5,635 nt of DNA, taken from the NCBI GenBank assembly GCA_023381535.1, contig JAMCSN010000092.1:1-5635 (forward strand). The letters are read 5' to 3'. A program made the position numbers and the translations under genes. The stretch comes from Bacteroidota bacterium (GTDB lineage Bacteria; Bacteroidota; Ignavibacteria; Ignavibacteriales; Melioribacteraceae). Of this stretch, positions 1-5,448 are shown in pieces. Positions within the stretch are counted from its first letter, which is position 1; every line of letters starts with the position of its first letter. The notes beneath the pieces are model-generated. The model was not told the origin of the DNA, searched no databases, and saw only the letters and a program-made list of their open reading frames with translations.

Positions 1-90
1 ATCGCCGAACGTTTTTGGTCTAAGCGAAACATCAAATCTTTTCTCGTCATCCGAAACAATTGGATTTAGGTTTTCCGATTTTCGTTTCAC
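1..90 (-). CDS. ruvB: Holliday junction branch migration helicase RuvB, N-terminal fragment (cut by window edge)
   Basis: Only the first 30 codons are present; the gene runs off the low-coordinate edge. The translation ends in FDVSLRPKTFGD, matching the conserved RuvB N-terminus (an acidic and variable leader, then an 'xxLRPxxFxDFIGQ' segment just before the AAA+ ATPase domain). RuvB is the hexameric ATPase that drives RuvA-bound Holliday junction migration during recombinational repair. The proposed start is GTG at 90-88. GAGG at 100-97 lies 6 nt upstream, a good Shine-Dalgarno, and the acyltransferase stop (108-106) is in the same frame, so no earlier start is possible beyond 18 nt. The gap to the acyltransferase is 15 nt, suggesting co-transcription. 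The Walker motifs lie outside the window, so the call rests on a short stretch. DnaX and RarA share an 'RPxxF' motif but not this leader. Confidence 0.75.
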   Translation of the reverse strand, partial: MKRKSENLNPIVSDDEKRFDVSLRPKTFGD

Positions 91-96
91 TATTAA

Positions 97-100
97 CCTC
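97..100 (-). promoter_or_regulatory. Shine-Dalgarno of ruvB
   Basis: The minus strand reads GAGG, six bases before a GTG codon. It decides the GTG start of the ruvB fragment, because no ATG lies in frame between the preceding stop and the conserved LRPKTF segment. Confidence 0.55.
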
Positions 101-105
101 GTGGA

Positions 106-1212
106 TTAAACTTCAACTGCCGCAAGCCTGCGTTTTTTCATTGTCTTAAGTTTTTCAACTACGGCTACCATTCCTACCATTAATATAATCAATAAAATTG
201 CCGCCGATACCGAGCCGGCAGCATTTAATGACTTTGGATAAAACATTCCGAAACCGGGGATCCATGCGCTTCCGTAAAGAATTATAATGTGCACGACGTA
301 AATGAGCAGAGTGTTTTTACCTACTTGCTGGACAATGTCCGGCATCGTTTTGAGCTGCATTGAAATTAATGCCATCGCACCATTAAGAGCCAAGACAATT
401 CCCAATCTGTAATAAACTAAAGAAACCGTATCGGAAAAAAATTCTTTGTTATCGCCGAAGACCGAATGATTTGCAATATTAACCAAGTATGAAATAAAAA
501 TAAGGAACCCGCTCACTGCAAAAAGTTTGTAACTGAATTTCGGTAAGAGGTAGCATTCGGGATTTTTCGCGAGATACATTCCCAAAATTCCGCCGGCAAT
601 AACATAACCAGCCCACGGGAAAATCGGGAATAACGATCCGGTGCCTTGATAGAAGTACGCCGCAAACGGAATCGGTAAATGGTTCGCCCAGTTAATCGAT
701 TCAGTAAATCGGTACGCGGCAAAAAAGAAAATCACACCAACAATAAAAACCGCATACTCATTCAAACGATAACGTTCGGCGATGTATGTTAAAATCAAAA
801 TCAAAAATAGACCGATGCCAATTAGATGCAGCGCATCAACCGTGAAGAATGTAAGCCATTGATAATGAGTGACCTGGCTGAAATCGAACATGCGCGGAGT
901 TGGAAAACGCAATAAGTAACCTATCAGAACTAAAACGAGGAATCGCTTGAAACCTTTTGCGACCCTCGGGTTTTCAAAAAACGGCTGCGAATAAGATTTC
1001 AACAGATATGTGAACGCAACACCGGAAGTGAACATAAATATCGGTGCGGTAAAACCGCGAATGGTTAGCCAAACATCGTACATGGATGAATCAAACGTTC
1101 GGTATTGATCGCCCAGAAATGTATCGATTGTGTGACCTTGCACCATCATCAATACTGCCAGGGCGCGCATTAAATCTAAGAAAATAATTCTCTTTCGATA
1201 ATTTGGTGACAA
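106..1212 (-). CDS. Multi-pass membrane acyltransferase, DUF1624/heparan-alpha-glucosaminide N-acetyltransferase-like
   Basis: A 368-residue polytopic inner-membrane protein with about ten hydrophobic segments (roughly 10-26, 50-71, 88-102, 127-145, 152-168, 183-215, 229-247, 264-285, 300-318, 335-353) and a basic C-terminal tail (KKRR). Features of the acyltransferase-3/DUF1624 superfamily are visible: an N-terminal FLDLMRALAVLMMVQGH with Asp13, Arg16 and His27; TAPIFMFTSGVAF at 55-67; a FPIFPWAGYVIAGG loop/helix near 195-208; and a late NTLLIYVVH with His308. Such proteins move acyl groups from acyl-CoA across the membrane onto sugars or envelope polymers; the substrate here cannot be read from sequence. 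The start is TTG at 1212-1210: an in-frame TAG lies directly upstream, AAGG (1225-1222) is 9 nt away, and the first ATG (codon 15) would delete the conserved first helix. It lies after a terminator, so it probably has its own promoter, although I see no convincing one in 1213-1290. ruvB follows closely. Confidence 0.8.
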   Translation of the reverse strand: MSPNYRKRIIFLDLMRALAVLMMVQGHTIDTFLGDQYRTFDSSMYDVWLTIRGFTAPIFMFTSGVAFTYLLKSYSQPFFENPRVAKGFKRFLVLVLIGYLLRFPTPRMFDFSQVTHYQWLTFFTVDALHLIGIGLFLILILTYIAERYRLNEYAVFIVGVIFFFAAYRFTESINWANHLPIPFAAYFYQGTGSLFPIFPWAGYVIAGGILGMYLAKNPECYLLPKFSYKLFAVSGFLIFISYLVNIANHSVFGDNKEFFSDTVSLVYYRLGIVLALNGAMALISMQLKTMPDIVQQVGKNTLLIYVVHIIILYGSAWIPGFGMFYPKSLNAAGSVSAAILLIILMVGMVAVVEKLKTMKKRRLAAVEV

Positions 1213-1290
1213 CTAAAACTACCTTTTATTTTAACAGTAAAAATAAATAAAGAATAACATTTATTGAAATTTGTAAATCCGCCGCAAAAC

Positions 1291-1320
1291 AAAAAAGCCC
1301 CCGATTTCTTCTCGGAGGCT
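1291..1320 (-). terminator. Rho-independent terminator after the cobalamin-binding gene
   Basis: On the minus strand a 9-bp stem (AGCCTCCGA paired with TCGGGGGCT, one T-G wobble; arms 1312-1320 and 1296-1304) encloses a 7-nt loop and runs straight into TTTTTT. The T-run lies only on the minus-strand side, so it ends minus-strand transcripts. It sits 81 nt past the mutase-subunit stop and separates that unit from the acyltransferase-ruvB unit. The 189 nt between the two genes hold no other gene that I can support. Confidence 0.88.
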
Positions 1321-1387
1321 ATAACAGAAAATTCCGGTACTTAGTGCTTCGATTCGCAAATATTATTACAGGTTGTTGCAATGAAAT

Positions 1388-1402
1388 GTGCTCTCTCAGC
1401 AC
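1388..1402 (-). other. Small hairpin overlapping the mutase-subunit stop codon
   Basis: A 5-bp inverted repeat (GTGCT / AGCAC, 5-nt loop) touches the last base of the TAG stop at 1404-1402. There is no T-run after it on either strand. It could slightly stabilise the mRNA 3' end, or be chance. Confidence 0.25.
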
Positions 1403-1809
1403 TAGTTTCTTGGATGTTTATCAACCCAATCTTTCAAGAATTTAACTATCTCTACCGTTGATGTGCCCGGCGTGAACAACTCACCAACGCCGATTTCTTT
1501 TAACTTCTTGAGATCGTCTTCCGGAATGATGCCGCCGCCGAAGAGTAAAATATCATCCACACTTTTTTCTTTCATCAAATTCATGATTCGCGGAAAAATT
1601 GTCATGTGCGCGCCGGATAAAATACTTATACCGATAGCATCAACGTCTTCCTGGATTGCCGCTTCAACAATCATCTCCGGAGTTTGACGCAGACCGGTGT
1701 AAATTACTTCCATGCCGGCGTCGCGCAGTGCGGCGGCAACAACCTTTGCGCCCCGGTCGTGTCCGTCCAATCCCGCTTTTGCAACCAGCACTCTAATTTT
1801 TCTCTCCAT
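1402..1809 (-). CDS. Cobalamin-binding small subunit of methylmalonyl-CoA mutase (or related acyl-CoA mutase)
   Basis: A 135-residue protein that is a complete stand-alone B12-binding domain. The base-off/His-on signature DxHxxG is Asp15-Gly-His17-Asp-Arg-Gly20, His17 being the expected lower cobalt ligand. It is followed by SIL at 62-64 and GGG at 91-93, which cradle the nucleotide tail. The N-terminal [16 protein letters not shown] and the late ELFTPGTS are typical of the C-terminal domain of MutB/McmA and of the split McmA2 subunit. Partnered with a separate TIM-barrel large subunit it would interconvert methylmalonyl-CoA and succinyl-CoA in the cytoplasm; that partner, MeaB and the epimerase are not in the window. 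The ATG is supported by GGGAG five bases upstream (1819-1815). A related mutase (ethylmalonyl- or isobutyryl-CoA) cannot be excluded, because specificity lies in the missing large subunit. It is 77 nt downstream of kdsB and is followed by a strong terminator. Confidence 0.92.
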   Translation of the reverse strand: MERKIRVLVAKAGLDGHDRGAKVVAAALRDAGMEVIYTGLRQTPEMIVEAAIQEDVDAIGISILSGAHMTIFPRIMNLMKEKSVDDILLFGGGIIPEDDLKKLKEIGVGELFTPGTSTVEIVKFLKDWVDKHPRN

Positions 1810-1814
1810 TTTTT

Positions 1815-1819
1815 CTCCC
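1815..1819 (-). promoter_or_regulatory. Strong Shine-Dalgarno of the cobalamin-binding subunit gene
   Basis: GGGAG followed by five A bases and ATG on the minus strand. This is the clearest ribosome binding site in the window and fixes the start at 1809. Confidence 0.7.
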
Positions 1820-1849
1820 GACCTTTAGCCGAAAATTTTAACTTGGTTA

Positions 1850-1878
1850 AAAATAATACGGGTTAGATGAAAAGACAA
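1850..1878 (-). promoter_or_regulatory. Possible promoter for the cobalamin-binding subunit gene
   Basis: The minus strand shows TTGTCT (1878-1873), 17 nt, then TATTTT (1855-1850), a loose sigma-70-like arrangement about 40 nt before the ATG. The -10-like box overlaps a 7-bp AT-only inverted repeat (TTTTAAC/GTTAAAA, 3-nt loop, 1836-1852) that could be an operator or merely AT-rich sequence. The 77-nt gap is wider than the tight spacing of the upstream genes, which is why an internal promoter is considered. Confidence 0.25.
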
Positions 1879-1886
1879 TCGAAGTT

Positions 1887-2654
1887 TTACCTTTTATTTT
1901 GTGGTTTGGATTGCCGTTCGTAAAATCTTCTGGCAAGTTCCAAATCCTTCGGTGTATCAACAGACAAGCTATCATACTCGGTGTAAACTATTTTCACTCT
2001 CATTCCGTTTTCCAGGAAGCGGAGCTGTTCCAACTTTTCAATCTGTTCGAGATCGGTTGGTTTGAGATTGGTAAATTTTAATAGCGCGTCGCGGCGGTAA
2101 ACGTAAAGCCCAATGTGTTTATAAATTTCTGCCGACTGAATTTTCTCAAGATTTGATTTCGCGTCGCGCACAAAAGGAATAGGCGAACGAGAGAAGTAGA
2201 GCGCAAAATTGTTGTAATCGAAAACAACTTTAACAACCGAGGGGGATTTCATCTCTTCAACGTTCGTAATTCTTCTTGCAAGCGTTGAAACGGAAACTTT
2301 TTTATCGAACAGCAGCGGCTCTATTGCCTGATCTATCATCTTACCTTTTATGAACGGCTCATCGCCCTGTATGTTCACAATTATCGCGGCATCTTGAATC
2401 TGCTGTGCTACCAATGCGATTCTGTCGGAACCGCTTGTGCAATTTTTGGGTGACATGTAAACTTCTGCGCCGAAATCTTTGACGACCCGGTAAACTTTAT
2501 CGTCATCAACGGCAATTATAACTTTATCCAGTAGTTTGGATTTCTTTGCGCTCTGGTAGGTATGCTGAATCATCGGTTTGCCACCTATGTCAGCGAGCGG
2601 CTTACCCATTAATCGTGATGACGCAAATCTAGCCGGTATAATTCCAACAATCAT
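1887..2654 (-). CDS. kdsB: 3-deoxy-manno-octulosonate (KDO) cytidylyltransferase KdsB
   Basis: A cytoplasmic enzyme that activates KDO with CTP to CMP-KDO for lipid A-core assembly; its presence implies a lipopolysaccharide-bearing outer membrane. From the ATG at 2654 the protein is 255 residues, the usual family size. All hallmarks are intact: PARFASSRLMGKPL (7-20, CTP binding), TSGSDR (73-78), NIQGDEP (94-100, Asp98 metal ligand), YFSRSPIP (153-160), KHIGLYVYRRD (179-189), LEQLRFLENG (208-217) and SVDTP with Asp233, the second metal ligand. A TTG two codons earlier (2660) is an alternative start. Neither has a clear Shine-Dalgarno, and the gene begins only 11 nt (or 5 nt) after the gatC stop, so translation is probably coupled to gatC. 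The C-terminal tail (KPQNKR) is basic and unremarkable. CMP-pseudaminate and CMP-sialate synthetases are related but lack this full motif set. Confidence 0.96.
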   Translation of the reverse strand: MIVGIIPARFASSRLMGKPLADIGGKPMIQHTYQSAKKSKLLDKVIIAVDDDKVYRVVKDFGAEVYMSPKNCTSGSDRIALVAQQIQDAAIIVNIQGDEPFIKGKMIDQAIEPLLFDKKVSVSTLARRITNVEEMKSPSVVKVVFDYNNFALYFSRSPIPFVRDAKSNLEKIQSAEIYKHIGLYVYRRDALLKFTNLKPTDLEQIEKLEQLRFLENGMRVKIVYTEYDSLSVDTPKDLELARRFYERQSKPQNKR

Positions 2655-2665
2655 AGGCAAGTAGT

Positions 2666-2959
2666 TTAGTCTTGGTTGATAACTTTCGGAACTTTGAAAA
2701 ATTCGTCCGTGCGATTAGGCGCGTTCTTAAGAGCTTCTTCCGTTGAAATTGACGGCTTCAATTTGTCTTCGCGGAACACGTTGATGTTTTCAACGGGATG
2801 AGATAGCGGTTCAACATCATCGGTGTTCAACTCGTTCAGCTTCTCAACATACTTTAAAATGTCATTCAGCTGATGTGTATAGTTCTCCAACTCAACGTCA
2901 TTAAATTTCAATCTTGCCAGAGCGGCGATATATTCTACATTTTCTTTTGTCACTGCCAT
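2666..2959 (-). CDS. gatC: Asp-tRNA(Asn)/Glu-tRNA(Gln) amidotransferase subunit GatC
   Basis: A 97-residue protein, the normal GatC length. Recognisable family positions are VEYIAALARLKF (8-19), the helix HQLNDILKYVEKLNELNTDDVEP (29-51), SHPV (53-56), FRED (62-65), and the end EALKNAPNRTDEFFKVPKVI (75-94). GatC wraps GatA and GatB in the heterotrimer that amidates misacylated Glu-tRNA(Gln) and/or Asp-tRNA(Asn). gatA and gatB are not in the window, so the three genes are dispersed here. The ATG at 2959 lies 15 nt after the lipoprotein stop. AAGG overlapping that junction is about 12 nt from the ATG, a weak ribosome site. The preceding stop is in the same frame. It is co-oriented with the lipoprotein upstream and kdsB downstream, and likely on one transcript. 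Confidence 0.96.
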   Translation of the reverse strand: MAVTKENVEYIAALARLKFNDVELENYTHQLNDILKYVEKLNELNTDDVEPLSHPVENINVFREDKLKPSISTEEALKNAPNRTDEFFKVPKVINQD

Positions 2960-2974
2960 AATTTCATTTTGCCT

Positions 2975-4243
2975 TTATGGTGAATAAAAACCGGCGCTGT
3001 TGTAACTTCCCTGTATGTAGGAACCGGCACCTGCATAAGGATTATTTTTTATTCGAATAACCAATTGATGGTTTTCGTTTCCCCGTTTTGGACTATTGTA
3101 ACTAAGTTGATAAAAACTGTTGGCGTAATTTAAGATAGCCGTTTGAATATTTACAAATTGTGCGTCCAGTTGAGAGACATCCGAGATAAGAAAGTAACCG
3201 GCGGTTCCGATAGCCATTAAAATATCCGGTTGAATCTCCGCGCCCAATCCAACAGTGTAAACATACCTGTTGGCAACCGCGTTCAGCGCTTCCGCCAGAG
3301 TGTGAGAACTTTGCGTATCATGTCCATCTGAAATAATAACCATCGAACCTTGAATAATTTTGCTCGATGAATAAGTATCAGCCCAAAGCGATGTACCTTT
3401 AATTGCCGCACCGTAAAAATCAGTCGAAGAAACCCCAAGCTGGTACCTGTTCAGTGCCGCAAGAAGCGTGTCCTTGTTATCGGTGAAGTCGTGAAGCATT
3501 TCAATTTTTTCTGAGAACTGGTAAACCGCAACTTCTTGGTTCGGCAAAATATTCTTAACAAAATTTGAAGCGGCAATTCTAATTTGATTAATCTCGGCAT
3601 TAAGGCTTGTACTGTTATCCAGCATCAGAACGGTTCTAATCTTGTAAGGAACCTGCGTTCGTTTCTTGATGGACAGTTTCGCCTCGGAAACGGATAACGG
3701 CGCGCCGTCTTCGTAAACATCAAAATAAGTTAAATCAAGATTCGTTACTCCGCGGTTTGTCATGTCAACAACTTGAAACATTGCGCTCACTGTGTTCGGC
3801 AGTTTAGTCGTAAGCGTGTCGAGATACATAACGTAACCGCTTAAACTCGGGTTCAAATATTGAGTAGTCGTGAACGACCAAACCGGTCCGGCTTTTTTAG
3901 TGCCGTCGGCGTAATTCGCAAAGACCTGCCAGTAGTAAGTTGTACCATAAGATAAGTTTGAGACAATGTAAGATTTAGTAACGTTGTTCAAGTTAATCAA
4001 TCTCTGCGGAGGATTTTGCGTATCTAAGTAAACATCGAACGAAACCGCGTTATCGCACTGCCAGCTTAAACCAACCGATAAAGGCAAATCAGTTGTACTA
4101 TTACTTGGCTGTGGCGTGTTTGGAATTGTTTTATCGGTAACAGCGGTCGGTTGAGTTGGAGCAGTTTTATTGAACGAACAGCCGGTAATTGCAAGAATCA
4201 TAAGTAAACTCACTATACCAAGCCGCTTGTTAAGTTGCACCAT
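2975..4243 (-). CDS. Lipoprotein with an FnIII-like domain and a von Willebrand factor A (VWA) domain
   Basis: 422 residues from the ATG at 4243; a TTG one codon earlier (4246) is the alternative start. The N-terminus has NKR, a hydrophobic stretch and a lipobox ITGC with Cys22, so the protein should be lipidated and envelope-anchored. A Thr/Pro/Ser-rich linker (about 23-53) follows. Next is an FnIII-like beta domain (about 54-127) with TTYYWQVFA...GPVWSFTT. A strand-rich stretch around 150-190 (FDVYEDGAPL) leads into the VWA domain (about 203-375). The metal-ion-dependent adhesion site is complete: DNSTS (Asp209, Ser211, Ser213), Thr274 in SSTDFYGA, and Asp306 in IISDGHD. VWA domains with intact MIDAS bind protein or matrix partners through a divalent metal, so adhesion or assembly of a surface complex is plausible. 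No enzyme motif is seen and the specific function is unknown. A promoter-like box and a hairpin precede it; gatC follows after 15 nt. Confidence 0.88.
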   Translation of the reverse strand: MVQLNKRLGIVSLLMILAITGCSFNKTAPTQPTAVTDKTIPNTPQPSNSTTDLPLSVGLSWQCDNAVSFDVYLDTQNPPQRLINLNNVTKSYIVSNLSYGTTYYWQVFANYADGTKKAGPVWSFTTTQYLNPSLSGYVMYLDTLTTKLPNTVSAMFQVVDMTNRGVTNLDLTYFDVYEDGAPLSVSEAKLSIKKRTQVPYKIRTVLMLDNSTSLNAEINQIRIAASNFVKNILPNQEVAVYQFSEKIEMLHDFTDNKDTLLAALNRYQLGVSSTDFYGAAIKGTSLWADTYSSSKIIQGSMVIISDGHDTQSSHTLAEALNAVANRYVYTVGLGAEIQPDILMAIGTAGYFLISDVSQLDAQFVNIQTAILNYANSFYQLSYNSPKRGNENHQLVIRIKNNPYAGAGSYIQGSYNSAGFYSP

Positions 4244-4260
4244 CAAAAGTTATTCTTTTG
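4244..4260 (-). other. Inverted repeat abutting the lipoprotein start codon
   Basis: CAAAAG / CTTTTG arms with a 5-nt loop end exactly at the base before the ATG at 4243, in the place where a ribosome site should be. No good Shine-Dalgarno is visible in this leader. The hairpin is weak (mostly A-T) but could modulate initiation or be an operator half. The alternative TTG start would lie inside its arm. Confidence 0.35.
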
Positions 4261-4271
4261 TTAATCTCATA

Positions 4272-4279
4272 CAAATATA
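4272..4279 (-). promoter_or_regulatory. Bacteroidota-type -7 box upstream of the lipoprotein gene
   Basis: The minus strand reads TATATTTG, matching the TAnnTTTG consensus known for the primary sigma factor of Bacteroidota and relatives. It lies 28 nt before the ATG, which would give a very short leader. No good TTG -33 element is found at the expected distance, so this is tentative. It would start the lipoprotein-gatC-kdsB transcript. Confidence 0.35.
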
Positions 4280-4292
4280 ACCATAAATTTTT

Positions 4293-4332
4293 ATCTCGCC
4301 AGAGGCGGATCAATCTTGCCGGAGGCGGATCA
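4293..4332 (-). repeat. Two tandem copies of a 20-bp hairpin-forming repeat at the end of the protease gene
   Basis: Units 4293-4312 and 4313-4332 match at 18 of 20 positions. On the minus strand each reads TGATCCGCCTCYGGCRAGAT, where Y/R mark the two varying positions. Each contains a small GC hairpin (GCC-3 nt-GGC, extended to CGCC/GGCG in the downstream unit), far more GC-rich than the flanks. The TGA stop of the M48 protease is the first three bases of the upstream unit, so the repeat defines the protein's C-terminus. It may be a dispersed REP-like element or serve as a weak transcription terminator or mRNA stabiliser; no proper T-run follows. Confidence 0.7.
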
Positions 4333-5439
4333 ATTTTGTAAACGCACACTTTCTGCGCGGATACTTTTGATTCTATTCTTTATTGAAGGATGACTGTAGA
4401 AGAACCATTCAACTAAGGGATGCGGCTCTTTGTCGCCAAGGTTTTGATCGGTTAGTTTTTCCAGAGTGTTTACAAACTCCTCCGGCTTCTTTGTTGAAAC
4501 TACCGCATACTGATCGGCTTCATACTCAAACTTCCGAGAGATAAAATTTGACAGCGGCTTTTGAATCAATCCTAACAACGAAGCCCAAATTACCAAGACC
4601 GGAAAAGAAGCGATCTGTGTGATCTGCTCAAAGCCGAACCATTTTAATGTGATGCTGTGAAGATGCGCCATCAAGAAAAAAATTAGAAAGCTCGAGAACG
4701 TTCCTATGGACAAGTTCTTGATGATATGTTTCTTTTTGTAATGGCCGAGTTCGTGCGCGATAACGGTTTCAATCTCGTCTTCGGAATAACCTTCAAGCAA
4801 TGTATCGCCAAGCAGAATCCGTTTCGTTTTACCAAGTCCGGTAAATGCCGCATTAGCTTTCTTCGTGTTCTTGCTCATGTTGAATTTGAAAACATTGCTC
4901 ACCTTCAAATTAGCATTTGCAAAAAGTAAAACGATTTTCTCTTTGAGGGATTCATTTTCTAACGGAGTTACTTTGTAAAACAACGGAAGAATTAATATCG
5001 GAACAATTTGAGCGAGCACTACTGAGAAGACAAACAAAATAATTCCGAACGGAAGCCACCAAAGTATTCCGAATTCCCTTATCACAAAAAAGAATGCCGC
5101 AAGGATCGGGATGCCGATGACAATTCCGACTAACGCGCCTTTCGCTCCTTCCCATATCCATTTACCAAATGTTTGATTGGAAAGATTGTACTTGTGTTCC
5201 AGATAATAGTCAGTGTAATAATTAAACGGGGAAAACAGAACGGTGGAGATCATTCCAAGTATTATCACAAATGCGCCGAGGACCAAATAATCATTTTCAA
5301 CAAAGCTGCGGATAAAATTTTCCAGCTTGGCGCTGTAACCGAACCACACAAAAAGCACGAGCAGAACAAACGAGATCACCGCTTCGGTAATGCCGATTGC
5401 TAATTTTATGTTGTTATATTTTTTCGCTTCTGTTTTCAT
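4330..5439 (-). CDS. M48 family (Ste24/CAAX prenyl protease 1-like) integral membrane zinc metallopeptidase
   Basis: From the ATG at 5439 the protein has 369 residues and about six hydrophobic helices (roughly 15-37, 51-73, 101-122, 124-153, 242-263, 275-292). The gluzincin site is intact: HELGH at 229-233 (His229 and His233 as zinc ligands, Glu230 the base) and the third ligand Glu307 in YEADQYA. The Ste24 features NAAFTGLGKTKRI (about 196-208) and SHPSIKNRI near the C-terminus are also present. In bacteria these proteases act in membrane protein quality control; CAAX processing is not expected. An ATG at 5514 would add 25 residues, but that extension overlaps an inverted repeat and does not resemble family sequence, so I prefer 5439. 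Neither start has a good Shine-Dalgarno. Family members usually carry one more N-terminal helix (about 40-50 residues) that is missing here, which may be clade-specific or a sign of 5' rearrangement. The stop codon lies in a repeat. Confidence 0.9.
   Translation of the reverse strand: MKTEAKKYNNIKLAIGITEAVISFVLLVLFVWFGYSAKLENFIRSFVENDYLVLGAFVIILGMISTVLFSPFNYYTDYYLEHKYNLSNQTFGKWIWEGAKGALVGIVIGIPILAAFFFVIREFGILWWLPFGIILFVFSVVLAQIVPILILPLFYKVTPLENESLKEKIVLLFANANLKVSNVFKFNMSKNTKKANAAFTGLGKTKRILLGDTLLEGYSEDEIETVIAHELGHYKKKHIIKNLSIGTFSSFLIFFLMAHLHSITLKWFGFEQITQIASFPVLVIWASLLGLIQKPLSNFISRKFEYEADQYAVVSTKKPEEFVNTLEKLTDQNLGDKEPHPLVEWFFYSHPSIKNRIKSIRAESVRLQN
4540..4560. repeat. 21-bp exact direct repeat, copy 1 (inside the M48 gene)
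   Basis: This stretch encodes KPLSNFI of the protease and recurs without mismatch at 5615-5635, the very end of the window. Flanking bases differ on the side that can be compared (4539 is a, 5614 is c), so the match begins abruptly. Confidence 0.85.
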
Positions 5440-5448
5440 GGCAATAAA

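Noticed and set aside
513..722. Open frame in another reading frame inside the acyltransferase gene
   Set aside because: The translation is rich in Arg, Ser and Thr with no recognisable family, and overlaps conserved transmembrane helices of the real gene.
1213..1290. Promoter for the acyltransferase gene
   Set aside because: TTTACA with TATTCT at a 15-nt spacing can be found, but the region is so AT-rich that such matches are expected by chance.
1463..1866. Plus-strand open frames opposite the cobalamin-binding subunit gene
   Set aside because: They are antisense to a gene with every expected motif, and their translations show no domain or ribosome site.
1810..1886. Cobalamin riboswitch upstream of the B12-binding subunit gene
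   Set aside because: The leader is only 77 nt, too short for a cobalamin riboswitch, and no B12-box-like sequence is seen. B12-using enzymes are also not the usual riboswitch targets.
1899..2081. Plus-strand open frame opposite the 3' part of kdsB
   Set aside because: Antisense to conserved KdsB motifs, with no supporting features.
4293..4332. CRISPR repeat
   Set aside because: The two units are directly abutting with no spacers, and only two copies exist.
4726..5403. Open frames on both strands within the M48 gene
   Set aside because: The M48 frame carries HELGH, EAD and the helices. The others are low-complexity shadows without start signals.
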